Positions 1 through 8,089 of a DNA stretch of 64,000 bases are shown one piece after another. The stretch's first letter is position 1. Every line of letters begins with the position of its first letter. A program made the translations under genes and the position numbers. Source of the DNA: Tessaracoccus defluvii (GTDB lineage Bacteria; Actinomycetota; Actinomycetes; Propionibacteriales; Propionibacteriaceae). The notes beneath the pieces are model-generated. The model had not been told where the DNA came from. It saw only the letters and a list, made by a program, of their open reading frames with translations, and did no database searches. The stretch lies in NCBI RefSeq assembly GCF_014489575.1, contig NZ_CP060789.1, positions 930,001 to 994,000 on the forward strand, written 5' to 3'.

Positions 1-164
1 TCCATGAGGCCGAGAGCAAGTCCTTCGAGGTCTGCGAGTGCTGCGGTCAGCCTGGGCAACTCTCGCGCCGCGGAAAGCACGGTTGGTACAAGACCCTCTG
101 CTCGACGTGCGCAGAGAGGATGAACTTCGAGCCCGTGCGCGAGGCCGGGACTGCGACACCATGA
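1..164 (+). CDS. C-terminal part of a zinc-ribbon protein (5' end outside window)
   Basis: The frame is open from base 3 to a TGA at 162-164 and enters from upstream, so only the last 53 codons are visible. They contain a CxCC pattern followed about 25 residues later by a CxxC pattern, with the sequence GWYKTLCSTCA around the second pair, which is a plausible four-cysteine zinc ribbon. Small ribbons of this kind end many accessory and island-encoded proteins of unknown function. It lies just upstream of an AbiE toxin-antitoxin module, which fits an accessory region. I cannot name the full protein. Confidence 0.45.
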   Translation, partial: HEAESKSFEVCECCGQPGQLSRRGKHGWYKTLCSTCAERMNFEPVREAGTATP

Positions 165-179
165 CCAGCTCGGCAATAG

Positions 180-206
180 TGTCACGTTTCCGTTATACTT
201 CTGACA
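180..206 (+). promoter_or_regulatory. Leaderless promoter and possible AbiEi operator before abiEi
   Basis: TATACT at 194-199 is a good -10 hexamer and ends 6 bases before the ATG at 206, so transcription should begin at or next to the start codon. No clear -35 is visible. The inverted repeat TGTCA (180-184) and TGACA (202-206), 17 bases apart, flanks the -10. AbiEi proteins are known to repress their own promoter through inverted repeats, so this repeat is a candidate operator; that role is inference. Confidence 0.4.
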
Positions 207-775
207 TGGCAGGAAAGGCTCTCGCGCGTGATGAGCTGTGGGACATCGCGACCACACAGCACGGTTTCGTGACCGCTCAACAGGCCACCGAGATCGGGAT
301 CGACAAGCACGCACTCCAGATGCTCGTCCACCGCGGCACACTCGATAGGGCAGCCCACGGCGTGTACCGGTTCCCGCAGTATCCGGGCGGCGAGCACGAC
401 AACCTCATGCTCGCGGTCCTCTGGACCCGAGTGCCCGAAGCCGCGCTTTCGCACGAGACCGCCCTCGACGCCTACGGCATCAGCGACGTGAACCCCAACC
501 GCATCCACCTCACCGTCGGCAAGCACCGCCGCTTCCGTAGGACGGGCGGAGACGACTACGTCGTGCACTACGAGGACCTCGCCCCGAAGCAGATCGGCTG
601 GTGGCAGGAGATCCCCACGGTTACGCCGGCAACGGCAATCACCCAGTGCCTGACGTACGGCACGCCGACGTACCTGCTGCGTCAGGCGATCGAGCGCGGC
701 CACGCGCAGGGTCACCTCAAGGCAACCGAGCGCGACGAGCTCGCGGCAGCGTTGGAGGCTCGCCATGAGCGATGA
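206..775 (+). CDS. abiEi: AbiEi-family antitoxin of a type IV toxin-antitoxin system
   Basis: 189 residues from the ATG at 206. The N-terminus (about residues 5-50, reading ELWDIATTQHGFVTAQQATE) is the winged-helix domain of AbiEi antitoxins, followed by the typical segment with RGTLDRAAHGVYRF and a C-terminal domain. In this family the antitoxin counteracts its nucleotidyltransferase partner without a stable complex and represses the operon. The toxin gene overlaps by 11 bases downstream, the usual arrangement. The frame extends upstream to base 38, but a -10 hexamer 6 bases before 206 and the alignment to the winged helix favour 206. Confidence 0.85.
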   Translation: MAGKALARDELWDIATTQHGFVTAQQATEIGIDKHALQMLVHRGTLDRAAHGVYRFPQYPGGEHDNLMLAVLWTRVPEAALSHETALDAYGISDVNPNRIHLTVGKHRRFRRTGGDDYVVHYEDLAPKQIGWWQEIPTVTPATAITQCLTYGTPTYLLRQAIERGHAQGHLKATERDELAAALEARHER

Positions 776-1835
776 GCACCTCGGCTCACGGCTGGCCGCA
801 CTCCTCCGCACGCTGAAGCCGAAGACCAAGGAGCCGATCTCGGCCAAGGTTCTCAACACCTGGATCGCCCAGGCCGAGGGCAAGCTCGGCGACGAGGCGC
901 GAGGCGGTCGACTCGGCTGGCTCGTCGCGTCGTCCGTGGCGATCGCCGCCGTGCAACGAGCCATCGATGCCGAGGGCCGGAACCTGTTCCTGCTCAAGGG
1001 TGGCACCCTGCTCCAGCATCGGCTGCCGGCCACGGCCCGCACCACCAAGGACGTCGACGGCCTGATCCGTGGCGACCTCGATCAATTCATCCTCGCGTTG
1101 GACGAGGCTCTCGACGAACCATGGGGACCGCTCACGCTGCGCCGGGGCGAGGTCGAAGTGGTCAACGTGCCGACCAAGATCATCAAGCCACGCCGCTTCG
1201 ACATCCTCCTGGAGATGCGCGGCGTGACCTGGAGGCGCATCCAGTTCGAGGTGTCACCAGACGAGGCGGGCGCCAGCGAGGAACACGAGACGATCGAGCC
1301 GCCACCGCTCGCCGGCTTCGGACTGCCTGACCCGGATGCCCTCGTCGGCATCGCCATGCGCTTCCAGATCGCTCAGAAGCTCCACGCAGTCTCCGATCCG
1401 CACGAGCCGCCGGACTCGATCAACGACCGCGCGCGTGACGTCGTGGACCTCCTCCTGCTCCGCGACCTCGCCGCTTCGACCGGGAGTCCGACCCTGGCCG
1501 AGATTCGGCAGGCCGCGATGGCTGTGTTCGCCGCTCGGATCGATGAGGCCGCCCAGCTTGGCCTCGCGACTCGTGCTTGGCCGCCGACCCTGTTGGCCCA
1601 CGCACATTGGGCGGACGACTTCGCTCGAGCCGCTACCTCCGGCGGCGTGGGCCTGTCGCTCGACGAGGCGGTGGCCGAGGTCAACGCCTGGATACAGGAG
1701 ATCGAGCTCGTCGGGCTCATCGACGACGAGGCGAAGGCGGCCGAGGAAGCTGAGGCGACCAGCGATCCGAACGAGCCGCTGCCGCCCCACGTCAAGATCA
1801 CGCGGGGACGGTCGCCTCGGGCCGCCCGAGACTGA
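765..1835 (+). CDS. abiEii: AbiEii/AbiGii-family nucleotidyltransferase toxin
   Basis: 356 residues, starting inside the end of abiEi (11-base overlap). The nucleotidyltransferase signature is present: KGGT at residues 78-81 and D96-V-D98 in a TTKDVDG context, matching the GG and DxD motifs of AbiEii toxins and the MenT family. These enzymes use nucleotides to modify targets such as tRNA and cause growth arrest or phage abortive infection. The C-terminal third is helical with an Ala/Glu-rich tail. With abiEi it forms a self-contained two-gene defence or maintenance module at the edge of an accessory region. Confidence 0.85.
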   Translation: MSDEHLGSRLAALLRTLKPKTKEPISAKVLNTWIAQAEGKLGDEARGGRLGWLVASSVAIAAVQRAIDAEGRNLFLLKGGTLLQHRLPATARTTKDVDGLIRGDLDQFILALDEALDEPWGPLTLRRGEVEVVNVPTKIIKPRRFDILLEMRGVTWRRIQFEVSPDEAGASEEHETIEPPPLAGFGLPDPDALVGIAMRFQIAQKLHAVSDPHEPPDSINDRARDVVDLLLLRDLAASTGSPTLAEIRQAAMAVFAARIDEAAQLGLATRAWPPTLLAHAHWADDFARAATSGGVGLSLDEAVAEVNAWIQEIELVGLIDDEAKAAEEAEATSDPNEPLPPHVKITRGRSPRAARD

Positions 1836-1841
1836 CAAGCG

Positions 1842-3713
1842 TCAGGGTAGTCCTGCCCGGTCGAACTCCTGCTGCAACCGCGGGCGACGCCGATGGATCT
1901 CGCGCAGGGCCGCGATCAGGTCGTTGACCTCCGCCGACTTCTCCGATCCAGCGCTGAGTTTCCGCATCTTGGCCAGCCTGCGCGCTGCCAGCCGGTAATG
2001 CTGCGCACCGGCCTCGACCAGCTCGTTCTCGACGAGGCGCTGGTGGATCGGCAGGGTCGCGATCGGATCGACCTGCTCGTACGCCTTCACCACCTCGCTC
2101 CAGGTGTGGTCGCTGTCGAGCGCCAACGAGTGCGCGAGGTTCCACGCGAACTCGGAATCTTTCAGGGTGAGAAGTGCGAACAGGACCGCGTCCCGCGGAC
2201 TCGCTGCCAGGGTCGCCACAACCTCGTCGCGATAGTCCGGCCAGGACTTGCCCGAGGCCTTGTGCAGCCGAGCCGCCGAGGTCGACGACGGCCACTTGCG
2301 GAACACCGAGAGCCGCGCGTCGAGCGCCTCGGCTGGCCGGTGCGCATCCAGCAGCCCGCACCAGTAGTCCGCCGCCTTGAGCGACTGGTGCCCACGGTCG
2401 AAGTCGGTCGCCTGCTTGGCCCAGTCGATGGCGAGTTCGATCTCGCCGATCTCCTCGAACGCCTCGGCGGTGTCCTCCAGCCATGCCGCGACCTTCCTGT
2501 CCTTGGCATGGGTGCGGATGATGGCGTCGATGTCGTGGTCGAAGACCGCGAGCCTCTGGGCGTTCCAATCCAGGGTGAACCATTCATGGGAGTGGCCGGA
2601 CTGCCACCGATTGGCGGGCCGGGGCCCGAGCTTCGCCTCGACTTCGGCCAGCCGCTTCCGGTATGACGCCACACCGACCTCGCCGAGGGCCGGGGCGTAC
2701 GCCACCGGGTCGAGCTCGAAGTAGTCGACCTCGTCGTCGTCGAACTGGAACTTCATCATCCAGTCGATCAGCTTCCCGGCCGGCGTCCGGGCTGCAGCAG
2801 CGGCCCGCGGGTGGAGCTCCAACAGTCGACGGCACGCGTCGCCGATGATGCCGCTTGAATCGTCCGCACGAGCGATCACCTTCAGCGCGGATGCCAGTGC
2901 CTTGTGAGTGACCGAGTAGACCTCGGCCGGATCGGTTCTCGAGATCGCGGACTCGAGGATGTCGACCGCTTCGTGCATGTCCCGCCCGTGCGCGTTGGCG
3001 GCGCTGTACCTGTACAGGTCGGACCGGGTGCGGATTAGCGGGAGTACGGCGTCGGCCAGGGTGCTCACGAGCACCAGTCTCTCGCCCCACCGTCCTCTGC
3101 CCTCGCCGCCCGCCTCTTCATGTTCATCCTCATCCTCTTCTTCGCCTTTCTCATCGTCTTCTTCCTGACTCCAGTGGCCTCCGCCCGTCCCGTTCCCCAC
3201 CGCCGCCTGAGTTCCTTCCACGCTTCTTGCAACTGAGGTCGCCCGTCCCAAGATGACCGACGGCACGACGGTCCCGCCCGCACACCTACCTCCTGAATGG
3301 AGGTGCTCGCGGTGACCGTCACGATCAAGGCAATGCACGCCGGCCAAGGGGGGCGAGCCCACCTCGCGCCCATTGGGCACGTAGAGGGAATGGATGCGGA
3401 CCCCGTCGCAGGTGGCGCTGAGCGCGCGGGCCTCGGTGACGCCTTCGTACTGGGGCTGGCCGGGGAAGTCGGCGACGACGTCGTCCAGGCCGACCCGGGA
3501 GAGCAAGGCCACTCCGTTGAACCCGCCGTGCCCGTGGTGGGCCACCTCGTAGCCGAGGCCGGCGAGGGCCGCGTCGAGGAGTTCGTGGAACGCGGAGTCG
3601 GTGAGCTTGGTCTCCTGCAGGCAGACGACGTCGGGTCGGCGCTGTTCGCGCCAGGGCAGCAGCCTCGGCATCCTCTGCTTGGCCGAGTTCACGTTCCAGG
3701 TGGCGATCCTCAC
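1842..3713 (-). pseudogene. Chimeric ORF: 5' xthA fragment fused in frame to the 3' part of a SWIM/DUF6880-like gene
   Basis: An uninterrupted 623-codon frame with a GTG start at 3713. Residues 1 to about 120 (down to roughly 3351) match the start of exonuclease III: MRIATWN with N7, CLQETK with E34, and SLYVPNGREVG. The rest of ExoIII, including the Asp, Asn and His needed for catalysis, is absent. Residues about 121-212 are non-homologous, with a Glu/Asp-rich stretch near 184-200. Residues about 215-623 resemble the C-terminal helical-repeat region of actinobacterial SWIM zinc-finger/DUF6880 proteins, without the zinc finger. Both parents are truncated, so a deletion or island junction near 3350 probably made this ORF. 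Exonuclease activity is not expected; the C-terminal part may still fold. Confidence 0.7.
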
Positions 3714-3720
3714 ACCGTCG

Positions 3721-3726
3721 AGGCTA
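3721..3726 (-). promoter_or_regulatory. -10 hexamer of the xthA fragment promoter
   Basis: On the minus strand TAGCCT lies 7 bases before the GTG at 3713, the leaderless arrangement seen for many genes here. The native xthA promoter therefore appears intact and would drive the chimeric gene. Confidence 0.35.
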
Positions 3727-3745
3727 CCGGCTGGCCCCGGAGTGG

Positions 3746-4201
3746 TCAGTCGCGCGGCGGGTACGTGAGGTACTTGCCGTCGAAGGTGATGACGATCCGG
3801 TCACCCTTGGGGTGCTCGCGGCGGGTGACGCGGACGTCGAAGTCGATGGCGCTCATGATGCCGTCGCCGAAGTCCTCGTGGATGATCTCCTTGATCGCCG
3901 CACCGTAGACGGCGATGGCCTCTGTGAAGCGGTAAATGGTCGGGTCGTTGGCCAGTTCCCCGAGCCCGGGCCGGTAGGGCTGGCGCTGGAGAGCACGGAT
4001 GGTGTCGTCGTCGAGGCCGAGCATCTCGCCCACCGTGGTGGCGGCGGCCTCGGGCACGGGGTGCATGCCCAGCAGAGCGGAGATGGTCCACTCGCGAGGC
4101 TGATCGATGGCCTCGGCGATCTGGGACCAGGTGAGCCCGGCACGCTCCTTCGCGTCGCGGATCCGCTGGCCGGCCTCGTCCTTGGCGGCGTTGTAGGACA
4201 T
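3746..4201 (-). CDS. cynS: Cyanate hydratase (cyanase)
   Basis: 151 residues, close to the 156 of E. coli CynS. The enzyme is a cytoplasmic decamer that turns cyanate and bicarbonate into carbamate, giving ammonia and CO2. The N-terminal helical DNA-binding-like fold (TWSQIAEAIDQPREWTISALLG) is followed by the catalytic domain with R91, E94 and S117 in YRFTEAIAVYG and GDGIMSAIDF, matching the known Arg, Glu and Ser residues. An AGGAGAG ribosome site precedes the ATG, and a TAGGCT -10 candidate lies at 4232-4237. No carbonic anhydrase or cyanate transporter gene is adjacent, so it probably works alone for detoxification or nitrogen supply. Confidence 0.95.
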   Translation of the reverse strand: MSYNAAKDEAGQRIRDAKERAGLTWSQIAEAIDQPREWTISALLGMHPVPEAAATTVGEMLGLDDDTIRALQRQPYRPGLGELANDPTIYRFTEAIAVYGAAIKEIIHEDFGDGIMSAIDFDVRVTRREHPKGDRIVITFDGKYLTYPPRD

Positions 4202-4475
4202 GGTTCTCTCCTCGTGGTCAGGGTTCCGTCGAGCCTAGCCAACGCAGGGCGGGAGGATGCGGTTACCCGGTCGCGATCCAGCTGGCCGCCACCAGACCAC
4301 TGCACGGGCTCATCGGAAGAGCCTTCATGGGGCCCAGTTTCTCCCCGTTCGTTTCTCTGCGAACGTCGACCCGGGCGAGCTATCTTTACGCGCAAACGTA
4401 CGAGCGGTCTCGGCTTGCGAGTTGGCTGCATGCGGCTGAACCGAGGGCGGGCGGGAACCGGCCGTGGGGAGTGGG

Positions 4476-5477
4476 ATGACAGAGCACGTCGTGGCATCCG
4501 AGGACAGTGACAAGCGGATGAAGCTCCGCTACGCCGGCCCCTGCCGACTGTGCGGGACGATGATTCCTGCCGGCACCAGCGCCGTCTATGAACGGATGTC
4601 CAAGACGGTCCGATGCCTCGAGTGCCGATCGCCAGACGAGCCACCCACACCGGCTTCTGGATCCGTGTCTGCCTGTGTCCCATCGCCCCCAGAGATCGCG
4701 CCGGTACCGATGGGCGAGACGCTCGGCGGCCGTGAGCCCAGAGGGGCAGGGGAGATGGCGGCTCCTGCTGGGCCCGCGGACATGGACGCTGACCCGGCTC
4801 CGGCAACGCAGTCAGCCGTTCCGTCTCTCGTAGAGGAGCCCGGTGCGGCGGGAGCGTCGGCGCGTCGGGAGTACGAGAGGCGTCGGGCGAACGACGAGGC
4901 GAAGATCCGAGAGAGGTGGGGAAGGCTCGGCGGCATCGCCGTGGCCCTGTCCGACGAGAAGCAGAGCACGAAGGCCTGGGCCACCGGAGCCGTCGGGGAG
5001 GAACGGCTTGGCGGGATGTTCGACGGCCTCGCCTCCGATGCCGTCGCCGTTCTGCACGATCGGCGGATCCCGGGCACCAAGGCAAACATCGACCACATCA
5101 TCGTCACGGCTGGCGCCGTTTGGGTGGTCGACGCGAAGCGGTACCGGGGCAAGCGGCCCGCATTGCGGATAGAAGGAGGGCTGCTCCGGCCACGCACGGA
5201 GAAGCTTGTGGTCGGCGGCCGCGACAGCACCAGGCTGGTGGACGGCGTGCTGAAGCAGGTTGGGCTGGTCCGTGACGTCGTCGGTGAGGTACCGGTGCGC
5301 GGCGCCCTGTGTTTCGTCGACGCCGACTGGCCGCTCATCGGCGGCGCTTTCGCCACACGTGGGGTGCAGGTCCTGTGGCCGAAGCTGCTCCGCAAGCAGT
5401 TGACCGAGCCAGGTCAGGTCACCCTGGACGTGACTTCCGTGCGGGACGCGCTGGCCACGCATTTTCCGCCATCCTGA
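4476..5477 (+). CDS. NERD-domain protein with N-terminal zinc ribbon
   Basis: 333 residues from the ATG at 4476, with GGGGAG just upstream; an in-frame GTG at 4464 is an alternative. Residues 20-50 hold a CxxC-x20-CxxC zinc ribbon (C23, C26, C47, C50). A low-complexity Pro/Ala linker and a charged helix follow. From about residue 165 comes a nuclease-related domain, with GAVGEERL, NIDHIIV and WVVDAKRYRGK giving the Glu, Asp and D-x-K pattern of the restriction-endonuclease-like fold. NERD proteins are thought to act on DNA, often in accessory regions. The nuclease role is inferred; the substrate is unknown. Confidence 0.75.
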   Translation: MTEHVVASEDSDKRMKLRYAGPCRLCGTMIPAGTSAVYERMSKTVRCLECRSPDEPPTPASGSVSACVPSPPEIAPVPMGETLGGREPRGAGEMAAPAGPADMDADPAPATQSAVPSLVEEPGAAGASARREYERRRANDEAKIRERWGRLGGIAVALSDEKQSTKAWATGAVGEERLGGMFDGLASDAVAVLHDRRIPGTKANIDHIIVTAGAVWVVDAKRYRGKRPALRIEGGLLRPRTEKLVVGGRDSTRLVDGVLKQVGLVRDVVGEVPVRGALCFVDADWPLIGGAFATRGVQVLWPKLLRKQLTEPGQVTLDVTSVRDALATHFPPS

Positions 5478-5514
5478 GTGGAGATGTCGGTGGGGCCGAG
5501 GCACGGCCCCGTGT

Positions 5515-5877
5515 TCAGGCCTGGGTCGAGCCCTCGTGCAGCCCGATGACGTTGCCATCGGGGTCGCGGAAGAAGGCCCACCAGCTGGTCTCGTCGATGG
5601 GGTTCTTCCCCATGACCACCTCGGCGCCGTTGGCCACGGCGAGTGCCAGGGTGTCGTCGATCGAGTCCACCTCCACGTAGGAGCGGGGCTGTGTGAACGA
5701 ATCGTCGCGCGGGGCCAGCCCGCCGCCACTGATCTTGTTCGGGGCCTGCCACATGGGGTAGCCCTCGAACCCGGGAACCTCGGCGATCTGCCAGCCGAAG
5801 AGGGTGCTGTAGAACGTCGACGCCTTCGCCAGGTCGGTGACAGGGATGTCGATGTGGGTGATGTCTCCATGGGCCAT
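5515..5877 (-). CDS. VOC-superfamily (glyoxalase/bleomycin resistance-like) protein
   Basis: 120 residues, one VOC module of paired beta-alpha-beta-beta-beta units. The start MAHGDITHIDIPVTDLAKASTFYSTLFGWQ fragment pattern and the end FFRDPDGNVIGLHEG are typical of this fold. Such proteins bind a metal and act on, or sequester, small molecules; the substrate cannot be read from the sequence. GAGGAGG lies before the ATG. It is a stand-alone minus-strand gene between the NERD gene and a small membrane protein gene. Confidence 0.8.
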   Translation of the reverse strand: MAHGDITHIDIPVTDLAKASTFYSTLFGWQIAEVPGFEGYPMWQAPNKISGGGLAPRDDSFTQPRSYVEVDSIDDTLALAVANGAEVVMGKNPIDETSWWAFFRDPDGNVIGLHEGSTQA

Positions 5878-5965
5878 GACGGCCTCCTCGTGGTTGCTGG
5901 AACGGATTCGACACTAGGCCGGTGAGGAGGGTCGCGTACGCCAAGCGCAGGATTCGTCGTTACGG

Positions 5966-6292
5966 TTACAACAGCAACCCGGCGAGGAAGGCGAGGTAGG
6001 CCGCGAGCGCCGCGTAGGCGGCTGCGGCCCGCGCCCGAACGGGAGCGCGGGCCGCCACCAGGAGGCACCACAGACAGAGCAGCGCCCAGGCAGCGGGGTG
6101 CCCGTACCGGATCGCTGCAGCGCGGAGCCCGTGCGCGATGTCGGCACGATCGGGCACGACGAAGCTCCACAGCACGGCTCCACCGGCCGCGAGGGCCGCC
6201 CCGGCGAGAGCGAGTGCGGTGCGTCGCTGTGGACGCTGGCGGGAAGACGTTCGCCCTGGGCGGGCGGCGGCGTCGCGGATGTCGTCAGGCAT
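5966..6292 (-). CDS. Small hypothetical membrane protein
   Basis: 108 residues. A basic, Arg-rich N-terminus (about residues 1-24) is followed by three hydrophobic stretches, near residues 25-45, 64-82 and 87-108, so it is probably an integral membrane protein with a cytoplasmic N-terminus. GAGGGGG lies upstream of the ATG as a ribosome site. I do not recognise a family, and its neighbours give no functional hint. Confidence 0.5.
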   Translation of the reverse strand: MPDDIRDAAARPGRTSSRQRPQRRTALALAGAALAAGGAVLWSFVVPDRADIAHGLRAAAIRYGHPAAWALLCLWCLLVAARAPVRARAAAAYAALAAYLAFLAGLLL

Positions 6293-6572
6293 GTCGACCC
6301 CCTCGGAGACGGATGTGTCCAGGGGACGACGCTATGCCCGGCGGACGGCGAACGCCAGATGGGCCGGATGCTCCCAGGGGCGGTCCCGGGAGATCCCGGA
6401 GCGTGCCCGACTGCCCGACTGCCCGCACCAGGCCCGGAAGCACTAGCACCGGCCACCGACAGTTTGAGACGCACAGCGGGGTTGTCCCCAGGCTTGGCCG
6501 AACGGCTCCTCGGTTGTGCACAGGGACGCTTCTGCCCTAGTGAACCTGGAGTCAGCCAGGGAGAATCGGGGG

Positions 6573-7964
6573 ATGAGCAGTTCAGCGGTAGACACCCTCG
6601 GACGCCGCCTCGCGGCGGTCCGCGAGGCGTTGGCCGCGCTCCCCGCGACGCTGTCGTCGACCGAGCGGCGGGAGCTGCTCATCCAGCTCGGCGAGGTGAC
6701 TGACGCCCTCACGGGAAGTCGACTGAGCCTCCTGCACGACGAGGACCGCCTGGCTGATCCGCCCGGGGCGGCCGTGGATTGGCTTCACCACACCAACACC
6801 GTCTCCAGACGGGCGGCGCGGGCGATGGTGCGTCTGGCCGCGGACCTTGCGGACCGCTACCCGCTGATCGGTGAGGCCTTGCGCGCCGGTGCCGTCTCCG
6901 AGGCGCAGACCCGCGCCATCGTCTCCGGGCTGGCGAAATCGGGGGTCGAATTCACGGTGGCGGAGCTGGCGACGGCGCAGCGGGAACTGATCCGCTACGC
7001 GGCCGAGTTCGATCCCGACGAACTGCACCTCCTGGCCGTCCGCTACGGCGAGGTGCTTGCCCCGGACCGGGCCGATGAGATCGAGGCATCCAGGCTGGCC
7101 CGCGAGGCGAAGCTGGCCCGCGCGGGGCGCTCGTTCGTCCTGGTGCCCGACCACCACGGCTCGATGCGGATCCGAGGCCAGCTACCGATTGCGGATGGCG
7201 AACTCCTCCTCGCTCAGCTCGACGCGCTGACGCCGTCGGCCAACGCCTACCTCGAGGAGAGGGAGAGGCCGGGTATGGCGGCCCGCCGGGCTGACGCGCT
7301 CGTCCGTCTGACGGGGATCGTCGCAGCCACCGGCTCGCTGCCTGCCAGGGGAGGCGACCGTCCGCAGGTGATCGTCACGTTGAGCCTCGAGACGCTCCTG
7401 AGTGGGCTGGGACGAGCCGGCGCGCTGGCCTCGGGGGAGTCCCTCGCAGCCGGCGACGCCAGGAGGCTGGCCTGCGACGCACACATCATCCCTGTGACCC
7501 TCGACGGTGGCTCGCGCCCGCTCGACGTCGGCGCCAGCCGTCGCCTGTTCTCCGCGTCGGTCCGCACGGCCTTGGCCCTGCGTGACCAGGGCTGCGCCTT
7601 TCCGGGATGCACGGCGCCCCCGGCCGCCTGCGATGCCCACCACATCGTCCCCTGGTGGGCCGGGGGCGCCTCCGTCCTCGGCAACGCCGTACTCCTGTGC
7701 CCCTACCATCACCGGGTTGTCGAGCCGGATCTGGCTCGAGCACCGGGATTCCAATGGCAGGTCCACCTCGATCCGGTGGACGGGATGCCGTGGTTCACAC
7801 CTCCCCGTCAGATAGACCCGAGGCGACGTCCGCGACGGCACCACCGCCACCGGCTCCGCGGACCCGTTCCGATCCCCGCAGAGGAAACTCTTCCTCGCGG
7901 CGATCCGCCCGTCTGGGACGACCTGCCCTTCAGCTCGGAGTGGACCGTCGGCACAACAGTGTGA
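6573..7964 (+). CDS. DUF222 / 13E12-type HNH endonuclease
   Basis: 463 residues from the ATG at 6573. The N-terminal two thirds is the DUF222 helical domain common in actinobacterial 13E12-family proteins, with RAARAMVRLAADLADRYP. The C-terminal HNH module (about residues 340-385) has CAFPGCTAPPAACDAHHIVPWW and LCPYHHRVVE, with two zinc-ligand pairs and the His-His catalytic core. These genes occur in many copies in actinobacterial genomes and are suspected to be selfish or recombination-linked, but their role is not established. A basic Arg/His-rich tail follows the HNH domain. Confidence 0.88.
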   Translation: MSSSAVDTLGRRLAAVREALAALPATLSSTERRELLIQLGEVTDALTGSRLSLLHDEDRLADPPGAAVDWLHHTNTVSRRAARAMVRLAADLADRYPLIGEALRAGAVSEAQTRAIVSGLAKSGVEFTVAELATAQRELIRYAAEFDPDELHLLAVRYGEVLAPDRADEIEASRLAREAKLARAGRSFVLVPDHHGSMRIRGQLPIADGELLLAQLDALTPSANAYLEERERPGMAARRADALVRLTGIVAATGSLPARGGDRPQVIVTLSLETLLSGLGRAGALASGESLAAGDARRLACDAHIIPVTLDGGSRPLDVGASRRLFSASVRTALALRDQGCAFPGCTAPPAACDAHHIVPWWAGGASVLGNAVLLCPYHHRVVEPDLARAPGFQWQVHLDPVDGMPWFTPPRQIDPRRRPRRHHRHRLRGPVPIPAEETLPRGDPPVWDDLPFSSEWTVGTTV

Positions 7965-8089
7965 CGGCCGCATTCACCGTCTCGCTTTGACGCTTGTGGC
8001 GTAATTCTGGCGGGGCGGGGTGCTTAGATGTCCCCAACATCGCGCCGTGCGTGATAATGCCCGCCAGTCCTTCGAGACCAGGAGACTCC

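Noticed and set aside
6405..6425. Direct repeat of GCCCGACT before the HNH gene
   Set aside because: Two and a half copies only, in GC-rich intergenic DNA; no sign of a mobile element or an iteron array.
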